Positions 43,296 through 54,050 of a stretch of DNA of 64,000 nt are shown here, in pieces. The notes under the pieces are model-generated. The model ran no database searches. It worked only from the letters and a program-made list of their open reading frames with translations, and was not told the origin of the DNA. Source of the DNA: Heterohyrax brucei (taxonomy: Eukaryota; Chordata; Mammalia; Hyracoidea; Procaviidae). Made by a program: the position numbers and the translations under genes. The stretch is taken from contig CM053141.1 of assembly GCA_028571685.1 (NCBI GenBank), positions 48,482,333-48,546,332 on the forward strand, in the 5' to 3' direction. Within the stretch, counting starts at the first letter, position 1; each line of letters opens with the position of its first letter.

Positions 43296-43611
43296 TAACC
43301 TTTCGTCCTATGGGAAAAAAAAGAGAGGGAAGGAAGCAGAGAATTGGGAACCTCAGACCGTCAAGAAAGCAGCTCTGGGAGTAGAACTAGTCCTTCAGAC
43401 CTGAAGTTCCAGCACCGAGATGCTCCTTGACCAAAGACTGATGCAACACAAAGACTTTCCTCCAGAGCCGACAGAGGGAAAGACTTCCTTTGGAGTGGAC
43501 ACTCTGAATTCAGCCTTGTAGCCAACCAGATTGTGTAAGAGTAAACTTTCCTTCATTAAAGCCATGCATTTTATGGCATTTCCGTTAGAGCAGCACTAGA
43601 TGACTAAAACA
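43296..43611 (+). mobile_element. MLT1-like LTR, copy D
   Basis: 3' half of the copy A type: GGGAACCTCAGACCGTCAAG, CACCGAGATGCTCCTTGACC, ending AGAGCAGCACTAGATGACTA and AAACA. Confidence 0.75.
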
Positions 43612-43692
43612 CACAGTATGAAGGAAGTCAGTCAAACAAGACTAAGGCCTGGAAGATGCTGAGAATAACGCAAGAACAAAGGGCAACAATGG

Positions 43693-44105
43693 TGTTTTAG
43701 TCAGCTAGTGCCGCTCTAACAGAAATACCACAGAGTGGATGGCTTCAACAAAGGAAGGTTTATTCTTACACAGTCCGGTAGGTTGCAAGTCCATATTCAG
43801 GGTGTCTGCACCAGGGGAAGGCTTTCTCCTTGTCGGCTCTGGAGGAAAGTCCGGTATTGCATCAGTCTTTGTCCAGGGAGCGTCTTGGCCCAGGAACCTC
43901 AGGTCTCAAGGACGCGCTGTTCTCCTGGTGCACATTTCTTGATGGTGTGAGGCTCCTAATTCTCCCCATTTCTGTTTCCTTTTGTCTCTTGAAGGTGGGG
44001 CAAGCCATACTCCAGGGAAACTCCCCCTACTGCAGAGCAAGGAAGTAATTCTATGTAGGAATTCACAGCCTACACGTGTTACTGGTTTTGCTTCCTTAGA
44101 AAACC
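43693..44105 (-). mobile_element. MLT1-like LTR, copy E, antisense
   Basis: Begins TGTTTTAGTCAGCTAGTGCC. GGTTGCAAGTCCATATTCAG and GGCTTTCTCCTTGTCGGCTC correspond to copy A in reverse. The open frames at 43,735-44,048 lie inside it. Copies D and E are in opposite orientation, about 80 bases apart. Confidence 0.75.
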
Positions 44106-44399
44106 CAGCCTAAGACAAATGGTAATTACTACAGCACACAGCCCTGTAACAGTAATATTAACAAACACTAATTTATAAATGGGTACATAGCTAGATAGAC
44201 ATAATAAGAGGAATGGGAGCTTATAAAGGAACATATGCATCTGCCGACATAGGTCTGGTGGTGGATGTTTCTGCATATATAACTGTAGGTCCTGCTTATG
44301 TATCAATATAGACAGCAGAGTACAGGAGAGGCACAGTCATGGGAACTTCTTAGACATGACCAAACACCTTGCAGAAGGAAATTCCTAGGCTTGAAGGTG
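44106..44399. other. Unassigned, probably L1 flank
   Basis: Nothing recognised with confidence; may be the diverged start of the L1 3' UTR that follows. Confidence 0.3.
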
Positions 44400-45120
44400 A
44401 AGGACAGTAGACTCCAGGGAGATCTACGTCAGTTGGCGCAACATAGTTTGTAAAGACAAAGTTCTGCATATTGCTTTAGTGAGTAGTATCTGGCATCCTA
44501 AAAGCTTGTAAGCAGCCATTGAAGATAGAACTCTCAATCTCTTGCCATCTGGAGCAAAAAAGAATTAAGAAAACCAAAGACCTAAAGGATGAATGGACCA
44601 CAACTACCACAGCCAGACTAAGTCCAGTGTAACTAGATGGTGCCTGGTATCACCATCACCAACTGCTGTGACAGGGACCACAATGGAGGGTCCCAGACAG
44701 AGATGGACAAAAATGTAGAACAAAATTCAAACTCAAGGACTAGACTTACTGGTCTGATGGAGACTAGAGAAACCCAAGAGCATGAACCCCTGGACGTCGT
44801 TTTAACTCAGTACTGAAGTCACTCCTGAGGTTCACCCTTCAGCCAAAGATTAGACAGGCCCATAGAATAAACAATAATACATGTAGTTCAACCGTGAGTG
44901 TCAGACTAAATGGTCACACCAGCCCAGGGGCAAGCATGAGATGGCAAGAAGGGACAAGAAAGATGGACAAAGGGATATGGGAAACCCAAGGTCAAGAACA
45001 GGAGAGTGTTGACACTTTGTAGGGTTGGCAACTGATGCCACAAAACAGTATGTGTCCTAATTGTTAATAATAAGCTAATTTTCCCTGTAAACCTTCATCT
45101 AAAGCAAAATAAAAAAGAAA
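44400..45120 (+). mobile_element. L1 3' UTR with A-rich tail
   Basis: GATGGTGCCTGGTATCACCA, GGTCCCAGACAGAGATGGAC, GAAGTCACTCCTGAGGTTCA and CTGTAAACCTTCATCTAAAG, ending AAATAAAAAAG. This matches the afrotherian L1 3' end as I remember it. Confidence 0.82.
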
Positions 45121-45127
45121 ACCAAAA

Positions 45128-46035
45128 ACCCACAGGAGCAATTAATCTAAAGGACTAGTGGACCATGTGAACCACAGCCTGGATGACCCTGAGACCAGAA
45201 GAACTAGATGGTATCTGGTTACCTGCTCTGACAGGGATCACAACAGAGGGTCTCAGACAAAGCAGGAGAAAAAGTGCAGAACAAAAAAATCAAATTCACA
45301 AAAAAGGCCAGACTTACTGATCTAATTAGAGTCAGCAGGAACCTGGGAGACTATGGCCTTAAGACATCCTACTGAACTGGAACTGAAGCCCATTACTGAA
45401 GACCATACATGAGCCAAGCCCTGTTGTTGTTAGGTGCAGCTGAGTCAACTCCAGCTCCCAGTGACCCTGGATACGACAGGATGAAACACTGCCCGGTCCT
45501 GTGCCCTCCTCACAGTTGTCACGCTGGAGCTCACTGCGGCAGCAACTGTATCAGTCACCTACAGGTCTGTCGGTTTGTCATACTGTGGGGCTTGCATATT
45601 GCTGTGATACTGAGAGCTGTGCCCCCAGTGTTCCAATAGCAGCCAAATAATACATGGCAGACGGATTTCAGCTCAGCTTCTAGACCAAAATAAACTAGGA
45701 TGGTCTACTTCTGAAAAGAATTAGCCAGTTAAAGCCTTAGGAATAGCCACCAAACCACAGGCAGGCCCATAAAATAACACCAAAGAGGAAAACGTACCTT
45801 AAAACCATCTATTACAGGAGATCAAACAGGTTACAGTTTGAAGCAAAGATGAAAAGGCAGGGAACGGTAGCAACTCAGGACAAAAGGAACCAGGGAACCT
45901 AGGATGGTAAGGTGGAGAGGGCAGGTACATTGTAGGCAGTGGAACCAGTATCATGGAACCCTTTGGGGACAGACTACTGAATAGGAAACTAATTTGCTAT
46001 GTGACTTTTTGCCTAATGAATAATTTAAAAAAAAA
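45128..46035 (+). mobile_element. Second L1 3' UTR, interrupted by RTE
   Basis: Tandem to the copy before: GGATCACAACAGAGGGTCTC, GGCCAGACTTACTGATCTAA. It resumes after the RTE with CACAGGCAGGCCCATAAAAT and ends in a poly(A) run at about 46,026-46,040. Confidence 0.75.
45421..45800. mobile_element. RTE copy with 5' inversion (mirror form)
   Basis: 45,421-about 45,560 is antisense RTE 3' end (GTTGTTAGGTGCAGCTGAGT). About 45,565-45,800 is RTE 5' UTR on the plus strand (GTCTACTTCTGAAAAGAATT). On the minus strand this reads as inverted 5' UTR followed by sense 3' end, the arrangement left by twin priming. Confidence 0.65.
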
Positions 46036-46044
46036 AAAAAGACT

Positions 46045-46113
46045 TACAGCCTAGGAAGCCCTATAGAGCAGTTCTGATTTGTCCTAAAATCTATTTGAAG
46101 GCAGCCAACACCA
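46045..46113 (+). repeat. AfroSINE fragment
   Basis: AGGAAGCCCTATAGAGCAGT then TTGTCCTAAAATCTATTTGA; the tail only. Confidence 0.55.
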
Positions 46114-46114
46114 C

Positions 46115-46485
46115 ATGGTAACTCTGATTAACCATTTGAGGAGATGCCCAACTGTTTTGCAAAGAGGCTGTACTGTGTTACACTCCCGTTAGGTGTGTAT
46201 GAGGCTTCTGAATTGGCCCACGTCCTCGCCCACACTTGTTGTCATCTGTCTTTTCGTCACAGCCATACTAGTGCGTGTCAAGTCATATGTCATTCATTTA
46301 CATTTCTTTAACAGTTAATGATGTTGCGTGTATTTTCATATGCTTATTATTGTTGAGTATCTCTAGATTTTTATATATTCTAAATAAAATCCATCATCAA
46401 ATATCTGATTTGCAAAAAATTTCTCCCGTTTTGCGGGTCGCTGTTTTCACTTTCTTGAGAGGGTCCTTGGAAGCACAAAACTGTG
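46115..46485 (-). repeat. L1 3' UTR, antisense
   Basis: TTTGAGGAGATGCCCAACTG, TTTTCATATGCTTATTATTG, AAATATCTGATTTGCAAAAA. Continues at 46,685-46,800 after an AfroSINE. Confidence 0.8.
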
Positions 46486-46489
46486 TCGC

Positions 46490-46681
46490 TGTTCTTAGCT
46501 GCCATTGAGTTGGCCCCTGACTCCTGCCAACCCCGTGTATTCCAGAACAGACCTGGTCCATGGGGTTTCCTCGTTATGGAAACTGTTCTTTAGGCTTTTT
46601 TTTTGTGGAACCACTGGGTGACTTTGAACTCCCACCCTTTCAGTTAGCAGTCAGTCGCATACTGCTTGTGTCAGCCAGGCT
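46490..46681 (-). repeat. AfroSINE (long subtype), antisense
   Basis: GCTGCCATTGAGTTGGCCCC, ATGGGGTTTCCTCGTTATGG and CCTTTCAGTTAGCAGTCAGT, inserted into the antisense L1. Confidence 0.85.
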
Positions 46682-46949
46682 CATAAAAGTTTTTAATTTT
46701 GATAAAATCAATTATATCTTTCTGTTGATGTTATTGCTTGTGCTTTGAGCATCATCTTGAAGAAGCGCCACCTAATACAAGATCATGAAGATTACATCTG
46801 TGTTTTCTTCTGAGACTGTTATAGTCTTAGCTCTTGAGGTCTTTTGCACAACTCATAATTTCAGTTGATAACTAGATCTTTCAGCTAATATGCTGTAGCA
46901 ATTCCAGATACTGGTCGCCTGTACTCTGGAGTTTGTGGTTGTCATTGTT

Positions 46950-48690
46950 TGCTGGTTTCTTTGTGTGATGGCTTGAGTGGACTAGTTGGTGAAGTCTATT
47001 TCCTCTACAGTGTGCAAACTCAGCTGTCACTCCTCAGAGGATGTAGCTTTGGACGCATACACAATCGCCCTGACCATCAAGGCTCTCTTTGTCCCTTCTG
47101 AGACAACACTTCTGACTGGTTTGCCCGTATTGGTATTACACCTAGCTGTTAGCCTCCTCTAATTGCTAGCTGATGACTCTACAGTTTTCAACAACACTTT
47201 GAGGTATAAATGATTCCACAGTATGATCCATTTAAAACCAGGCCCAAAAGGGGCAGGATGTTGCCAATCTCTGGGATTTATTCCAACTTCAGGAGAGCTC
47301 TTGGCTGTCTCCTTCCCTGGTTCTCTCCTTTAAACTCTAGTTGGTTCACCATTTTGCTTACTGTTACGGGAATCATAGTGTTAGCAGCCACCTCTGAACT
47401 GCTAACCACCAAAACATCCCTTGTTTTCAATTTGGCTCTTAAGTACAAACTTCTCTATATTCTGTTCCTAATAAAGTTAGTTCCCTAGACAGAGCTATGC
47501 TCTCTGTTCTTTTGAGTTGCCGCTGCTTCTGGACAGAACGCCTATAGCCTCTGCACTGGAGTTTGGGGTGGGGACAATAGCCTGCGTCTCCTGGAGTAAT
47601 GCCCCTACCCTGTGAGGGGGACACTGCACAGGGGTGCTAGCACCGAATCTTCTCAGCTTACCCCTCCCAGCATGGTTCCTCCACCACACAAGTAAGTGCA
47701 GGTGGGGTGACGAGAGCCAAGTGTTGTTAGTCTGCTGCACTTGGGGAACAGTGTCTCTCTTGTGAGTGGGAACTAGGTGGGTATATTGGTTTCCATAGCT
47801 CCAGACGGAGAGCTACGGGAAGAGGGAGCCCACCCTCTTCTCTGCACCTGTTCAGACGTAGAGCTGCCATCACACGGAATCTGGGAGGGGAAAAGGGTGG
47901 ATTATGGCTCACATGCCGCCAACTTTTGTTCTTACTGAAGTTTAGTCGTTTTTCCTAAACAGATGTTTCTTTATTTGCTCTATGCCTTTAGGACAATTGC
48001 CAGGGACTTTAAATAGTCAAGTTTCTGTAATTGTCATCTGTTAAATGGTTGTTTCACTGGATAGAGGGCCTTCCAGGTTCTTCACCGTTCCAAAAGTTCT
48101 CCCCTGGCAGGGTTGTTTCAGCAACAAGCTTGGTACTTTATTAAGAAGTAAAGTAGAGAAATGCAGACCAGGTGGGAAGCCCTGGAGCGGGCAGATGGTG
48201 GTAGTGAATAATAATCAGTGAAATGGAAGAGAGTGTCTTTCCCATTCACGATGCTCCTTGGTTATCAGGACTCTGCCTTGTGCATCTGTGCCTACAGACC
48301 TTGGCATATAGTAGGTGTTCAATAAATGTTGGACAAATGAGTGAAGCATCTTATGAATGGTGAAGATCACCGAGTCAAGAGAGTTTCAGTCTGGTGGTCT
48401 TAAAAGTTCTTGTGCTGCCCAGAGGTACATAACCTGTGCCTCTTGTGATTGTTCATGACTCTCTGGTGTGCTAAAGGCTATCCATATTGTTAGTGGAGAA
48501 AAAGCTTCTGTCCTCACTGCGCCCTACTACGCTCACGAGCTTATCAGCTCCCTTTGTTTGCTCTGAATAGCATGTCCAGTCATTGAAGGATGAAAAATAC
48601 TATCCTGTTAGTTAAGACTGACAGGATAAACTTATCATTAGCCAAGCATGGGTGGTAGAGGAGAGGTTGGTGACAGTGGTGGTGTTAGGT
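46950..48690. other. Mostly unassigned; possible LTR-retroelement remnant
   Basis: No gene called. The plus frame at 47,210-47,488 (92 codons) has a hydrophobic stretch (ILLTVTGIIVL) and ends next to an AATAAAG (about 47,470), which could be the end of an endogenous retrovirus. This is weak. A likely L2/MIR 3' end lies at about 48,290-48,345 (TAGTAGGTGTTCAATAAATG). Confidence 0.3.
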
Positions 48691-48875
48691 GACTCTCAGA
48701 AATCCCATGTGACATAATAGAACTGCCTCATGGGGTTTTCTTAACTGAAATTTTCATACAGGAAGAACATCAGGTTTTTGTCATCTGTTTCTCCTAAAGA
48801 GCCATAGGATATGTTCAAGCCACCTGCCTAGGGTTCGCAGCTGAGTACCTAACTGCTGCGCCACCATGGCTCCTT
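48690..48875 (-). repeat. AfroSINE (long subtype), antisense, diverged
   Basis: AATAGAACTGCCTCATGGGG, GGGTTCGCAGCTGAGTACCT and GCTGCGCCACCATGGCTCC. Confidence 0.82.
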
Positions 48876-49142
48876 GGGGATGAGGTAGGCAGTGACAAAA
48901 GAAAGAAGTACTGGTGAGAGTTATGATTCAGACTCAGGCAAGCAAATGATACAAAACCCACGAAATGCTGTATTCATTTATTTATTCATTTGCTCCATAC
49001 ACGTTTATAGAAAACCTGCTAGGTACCAGGCTACCAATGGCGTATAACAAAGTCATTAACTTTTGTTATGCCAAGTAGTAACTTCTAAATATTAAAAAAA
49101 GTTATTTCCTTGCTGTAGAAACATGCTGGATATAACTGTAAT

Positions 49143-49292
49143 GCACACTGTTGGACTAAACTGTCTTCCCCCCAGAAATGTGTGTAGCAATTTGGCTGGG
49201 CCAGGACTCCTGGTATTAAGTGATTGCTTTATGTTGTCAGCCCTATTACGTTGTAAACCCATGTTAGAGGATAGGCGGCAGCTGTGTTTGAC
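49143..49292 (+). mobile_element. MLT1-like LTR 5' fragment, copy F
   Basis: GTTGGACTAAACTGTCTTCC to GGATAGGCGGCAGCTGTGTT. Nearly identical to the 5' end of copy G in inverted orientation; stops abruptly where the direct repeat at 49,293 begins. Confidence 0.8.
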
Positions 49293-49390
49293 TGTGTTAC
49301 TTTTCGCTCAATCACTGAATGTAAGAACCTACAACTCACTCCCCTCTTCCGTTAAAGTGTTTCGCCACCCACTGGCGTTGCCTTGGACCC
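49293..49390 (+). repeat. Direct repeat, left copy
   Basis: TGTGTTACTTTTCGCTCAAT through GCCTTGGACCC. It recurs at 51,008-51,104 with only a few differences (TTCCG/TGCG; TTTCG/TTCCG). Confidence 0.95.
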
Positions 49391-49414
49391 CAGGCTGTAG
49401 CCTGCCTGCCGGCC

Positions 49415-49520
49415 TAGGTTTGAATCCCAGCTCCACCACTTCTCAGCAGTCACTGGACCTCCCCATGCTGACAAGGGCACCCTTTTCTGTAAAACTGAAA
49501 AATTTGCCTCCTAGAACTCT
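49415..49520 (+). repeat. MIR fragment
   Basis: GGTTTGAATCCCAGCTCCAC then CACTTCTCAGCAGTCACTGG. Confidence 0.75.
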
Positions 49521-49689
49521 GGTAAAGTCTCAATAGTCAATGCACGTAAAATGTCTAGAATAGTTTTTACTGCATAATGTGTGCTATGTAAATACTAGCT
49601 ATTATCATTAATACAGTAATCATTATAAAAAACAGAATAAATAAATATGATTATCCAGTGAATTTCAATAAAATTTAGATTATCTATTT

Positions 49690-49841
49690 ACTCTCCCTGG
49701 TGATGTGGTGGCTAAGATCTACAGCTACTGATCATAAGACAGGCAATCTGAATCCACCAGGTGCACCTTGGAAACCCTATGAGACAGTTCTACTCTGTCC
49801 TGGAGGATCACTATAAGACTTGACAGAAGCAGGTTGGTTTT
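49690..49841 (+). repeat. AfroSINE
   Basis: CTCCCTGGTGATGTGGTGGC, AATCCACCAGGTGCACCTTG, GACAGTTCTACTCTGTCCTG. Confidence 0.92.
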
Positions 49842-49962
49842 TCTGGGTTATGCTAACCAGTTGCCTAGACAGCTGTTTTTTCAATAGCTTGAGCCTTCAC
49901 CTGTTGCCGTGGAGACAGTTTAATTCATAGTAAGAATACGAATGGAGTTGAACCACTGCATA

Positions 49963-50125
49963 GGGATTCCTAGATGGTGGTGCAGTGGTTAAGAGCCCCT
50001 GCTAACCAAAAGGTCAGCAGTTCAGCTCTATCAGATGCTCCTGGGAAAACCTCTGTGGAGTTTTATTCTGCTCTATAGGTCACTGTGAGTGGGAATTGCC
50101 TAGAGGTGGGGAGGTTTTTGTTTGT
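49963..50125 (+). repeat. AfroSINE
   Basis: GTGGTGCAGTGGTTAAGAGC, CTAACCAAAAGGTCAGCAGT, AGGTCACTGTGAGTGGGAAT. A short antisense fragment (50,125-50,217; CCGCTGATCTTTCTTTTAGC) follows directly. Confidence 0.9.
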
Positions 50126-50349
50126 TGGAAGTGGATGGCTGCACCTTTCTCCTACTAAGTGGTTAGTAGGCTCAAGCCGCTGATCTTTCTTTTAGCAGCC
50201 AAGTGGCTGTTCCCAGGGCAGGAAAGTAGTTGCTTCTTTTTCAGATTAGGTTGGTAGGGGTTGAACATTCTGCCTGACATTTCAGTGCTCTGGCTGGGGG
50301 CTGGAATCTGCTGTGTGGCAGTGGGTTAGACAGATCAGGCAATCGAAAA

Positions 50350-50850
50350 TCGAAAACACTCTCTTAAGTCATCTACTGGGGCTTTAACAGAAGTACGACA
50401 GTGCATAGCTTTAAAAAGAGAAATTCTATTCTGCTGCAACCCAGTAGGCTAAAAGTCCAAGGTCAGAGTGTCAGCCTCGGGGGAAGGCTTTCTCTGCTGG
50501 CTCTGGAGGAAGGTCCTTGTCGTTAATCTTCCCTTAGACTGGAAGCTTCTGAGGCACTGGGACCCTGGTCTTCTCCAAAGATTGGCACTCAGCTCTGGCA
50601 CTGCTTCTTGGTGGTATGAAGTCCCCAGACCTCTCTGCTTGCTTCCCTTTCCATCCCTAAAGGTTGCCTCAAGGCACAATACAATCCCACACGTAGAGGC
50701 GTGCCCACCAACACAGCTGCCGCCTATCCTCTAACATGGGTTTACAACATAACAGGGTTGACAACATAAAGCAATCACTTAATACCAGGAATCCTGGCCC
50801 AGCCAGATTGCTACACACATTTCTGGGGGGAAGACAGTTCAGTCCAAGAC
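50350..50850 (-). mobile_element. MLT1-like LTR, copy G, antisense
   Basis: CTTAAGTCATCTACTGGGGC at its 3' end, GGAAGGCTTTCTCTGCTGGC in the middle, and ACAGTTCAGTCCAAGACTG at its 5' end. Overlapping open frames at 50,449-50,734 are LTR sequence. Confidence 0.8.
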
Positions 50851-51007
50851 TGGCACCAAAGGTGATGTTTCTGATGTAAATATATTAGCACTTGAAAACA
50901 ATTAATATTGTTTCTAGTTGGTTTTATCATGTAAAACTGCAGCATCCGAAAGATTCTCTTTAAAGCTTAAATAAATTCTGTAAATTAGAAAGATACAGCT
51001 GAAAGTT

Positions 51008-51104
51008 TGTGTTACTTTTCGCTCAATCACTGAATGTAAGAACCTACAACTCACTCCCCTCTGCGTTAAAGTGTTCCGCCACCCACTGGCGTTGCCTTGG
51101 ACCC
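51008..51104 (+). repeat. Direct repeat, right copy
   Basis: Same ~97-base unit as 49,293-49,390. Here it is flanked by different sequence on both sides. Confidence 0.95.
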
Positions 51105-51817
51105 TGAAGTACTATTCCCTTTTATAATTAAGATTTGTCTTGCTGTAGAACTGCTGGTTCCTTCCAGAAAGTTTTCTTAGCAGGGACACAGAACATACTT
51201 CAACACTGAATACTGGTACCTGATGTTCCTGTTTCAGTATTGGATTGTCTATTTTAAGTAACACAGACATACGGAACATTGGGACCTCAATAAACTCGTC
51301 ATTGAGAGAGAGGAATGATACTGAATAATCGGTTGATTAATGTATGTTAAATGTAACCAAAGAGTTTCAATTCTCCTGGAATCCAGATTTCTGGCTTTCA
51401 TGGAAGTTGGGGAAGTCTACCCAGGCCACCCACGCTTGGGTGTTCTTTTGGTCCTTGAAGGAACTGGTGCTCTGGAGCCACCTTAAGGTCAAACATTATC
51501 TTAGTAAACAATTCAGCAGCTTGGGCATCGGGTTCTTTTGGAGAATTGTTTATTGCAGCCAGATTCCAGAAGCAGGAACTCCAGCTTCTGACTCCAGGCT
51601 GTTTTAGGATGTTGTTGGTGATTGTGTCTGCAATCTGCCCTGTGCTGTGATGCCATCCTCTGAGAAGTTAACATCACAATGACCTTTTTTAAACAGGAAT
51701 TCCCTGTCCCCTCTTGTCCCAGTAATGTTCCAGAGACACTACTTGATTCAAATTGTATCTACTCCCAGTAAACAATTTCTGTTACACTAGTTTTTAGTGT
51801 TTCTCTAAGCGTTTAGG
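51105..51817. other. Unassigned intronic sequence
   Basis: No gene or repeat recognised; the plus frame at 51,344-51,607 has no domain. Confidence 0.35.
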
Positions 51818-52073
51818 TTTTATTTACTGTGCTTCGAGTGAAAGTTTACAATTCAAATCAGTTTGTCATACAAAAGCTTACACATTGTCATGTGACTCTA
51901 GTTGCTTTCCCTACAATGTGACAGCGTACACCTCCTCTCCCCACTGCATTTCCTATGGCCATTCAACCAGTTCTGTCCCTTGCCGCCTTCTCTTCTCTGA
52001 GAACCGGAGCTGCCCATTTATCCTGATGTGTCTACTTGACCTAAGAGGCACAATCTTCACCAGTATCATTTTA
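51818..52073 (-). mobile_element. L1 3' UTR, antisense (host of two insertions)
   Basis: TTTACTGTGCTTCGAGTGAA, TTCCTATGGCCATTCAACCA. It resumes near 53,196 (AGTCCTTGTCTGAAGAGTTG to GGCACCATCTAGTTCTTTCA at about 53,430). Confidence 0.75.
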
Positions 52074-52625
52074 CGAGAACTGCCAATTAAGTTTGCGAAC
52101 TCGTCCTAGGAAAAGGGCTACATGCCTCATTGCTAAACTTCACTATGGGCACCTTCAAAGTACTCCCCTTGCGAAGCTACGCACTGACGCCAGAACTTGG
52201 TCCACCCTTCAAAGCAATTTTGGAGCTCTTTTTCTGGAATGGCCACTAGAGCTGTCATTGTATTACCCTAGATGTCCTGAATGTCCTCAAAGCATCTTTC
52301 TTCCAATATTTCCTTTATCTTTGGGCAAAGAAAAAAATTGCTGGAGGATCAGGTGAGTAGGGAGGGTGTTCCAGTACAGTTATTTGTTTACTGGCTAAAA
52401 ACTGTCTCACAGACAAATATACAATTAAGTTCATGAACTTGCACTATGCCACTGTGCACAATGGCCATTCCAGAAAGAGTTCCAAAATTACTTCCAAGAG
52501 TGGACTAGGTGCGGGTGTAGGTGCACAGCTTCCCAAGGGGAGTACTTGGAAGGTGACTGTAGCGATACTCAGCAGTGAGGTGTGCAGCACTCAGAACAAT
52601 TAAGTTCACAGACTTGTCAGACCCA
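52074..52625 (-). mobile_element. Fold-back mariner element, copy 2
   Basis: Flanked by TA on both sides (52,072-52,073; 52,626-52,627). Its reverse complement lines up end to end with copy 1 at 31,409-31,965, including both inverted arms and the central transposase fragment (antisense GGTGAGTAGGGAGGGTGTTC at 52,351). About 552 bp. No intact frame. Confidence 0.9.
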
Positions 52626-52653
52626 TAAGTCTTATAGTGAAAGGGGTAATAGT

Positions 52654-53190
52654 TGTAAAATACTGCTTAAAACTCCTTGCCTGATCTCTAAGGCTGACTG
52701 GATAAATTACAGCGACCAACCTGGAGCCCGAGGTTGTTTTTTTTCTAGATCTTACCCAGGGTACTGAGCCTGCCCCCCACCGGCAGTACCCCTCCGGGCC
52801 CCACCCCCGGTGACTCTGGCTCACCTTGTGACCCAGCCTAATGACCCCCTCAACCCCCTTGTTTGAGATGAGACGTTAAGGTGCTGCCCAGGTGACATCA
52901 CTCACTTTGAGACTGCAGACCTTGCCCAGGGATCTGAGATAGCTACAACTACTTCCTTCCACCTGGCATCTGAATAAAATCCACCACACCCCCTTGTTTT
53001 TTCTCTAACCATTCCTCCTTCCTGTAAAACCCTCTGGCTTGAGATGAGATGTTAAAATGATTTTCCCAGTGCTCACCCCCCACCTTCTCAGATTGCCCGC
53101 CATCTGAATAAGGCACAATCCCTCCCCTTCTCTGTGTCTGGCTGTGTGGTGATGGGCAGCATGAAGCTGCGATCTGATCTCCCGGTTACA
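52654..53190 (+). mobile_element. Solo LTR with 5-bp target duplication
   Basis: Starts TGTAAAATACTGCTT and ends CCCGGTTACA; flanked on both sides by ATAGT (52,649-52,653 and 53,191-53,195). It is 537 bases long, with no coding sequence, so a solo LTR of an endogenous retrovirus. It contains two diverged copies of a module GAGATGAGA[C/T]GTTAA ... CATCTGAATAA (about 52,864-52,980 and 53,040-53,120). Confidence 0.85.
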
Positions 53191-53440
53191 ATAGTCCAGC
53201 CTAGTCCTTGTCTGAAGAGTTGGTTTGGGGAATGGTTTTAGCTCTGGGCTAACACAGGAGCTGTGTCTTCCAGGGACCTTCAGTCTGTTAGTCCATCAAG
53301 TCTGATCTTTTTACTAGAGTTCAAGTTCTGTGCCCAACTTTTCTCCTGCTCCTTCAGGAACTCTGTTGTGTTCCCTGCCAGGGCAGTGGTGGTAGCAGGG
53401 CACCATCTAGTTCTTTCAGTCCCATGCTGATGTAGCATTT

Positions 53441-54050
53441 AGGTTTTACATTAATCATAGCTAAGAGTGTCATCTGGAGTCTTTAACCTGAACTACCTCT
53501 GGTAAGTCATTCAACTGGATTATTCCATGCTTTAGTTTCCATATCTTGTAACGAGAATATTGCTTAAAATATAATTGATTTTAGAAAGAAAATGAACCAG
53601 TCAATTCAAAATAATTAGATTGAAGGCTACTGTTATACTCCCACTACCCAGCTCCTGTGGTTACAGTAAGGAGCAGGGAAAGCATTCTAAACACCAGATT
53701 GGACACTGGGTCCGTTTTGACACCAGTCCTAATCTGGTTATCAAGACAGTGAACACTCAGTCACTTGGACTGAGGCAGTGTCCAGGCAGCAATGCTAACA
53801 AGTGGAACAAATCACATGATGAATATGTCACTCCATGGTTATTTAGCCACACTTATTATCCACATAAGACAAAAAGAACACATGTAAGTGAGTGTAAGTA
53901 AGGTGATCACATCACATGTCATCCAAACTGGGATATTTTTGTGAGTAAAAATGGTACTCACATTGATGTCTTTGGGCAATTAATTGTCAGGAAATGCTCG
54001 GACTGCCTTAGGTCAAATAGCATTTAGTGTTAGCACACATGTATACCACA
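53441..54050. other. Unassigned intronic sequence
   Basis: No gene or repeat recognised; the plus frame at 53,620-53,901 has no domain. Confidence 0.35.

Noticed and set aside
47210-47488. Possible retroviral envelope C-terminal remnant
   Set aside because: Only one hydrophobic stretch and a nearby AATAAA support it. No conserved envelope motif is readable and no LTR pair is visible, so it is mentioned only as a weak possibility.
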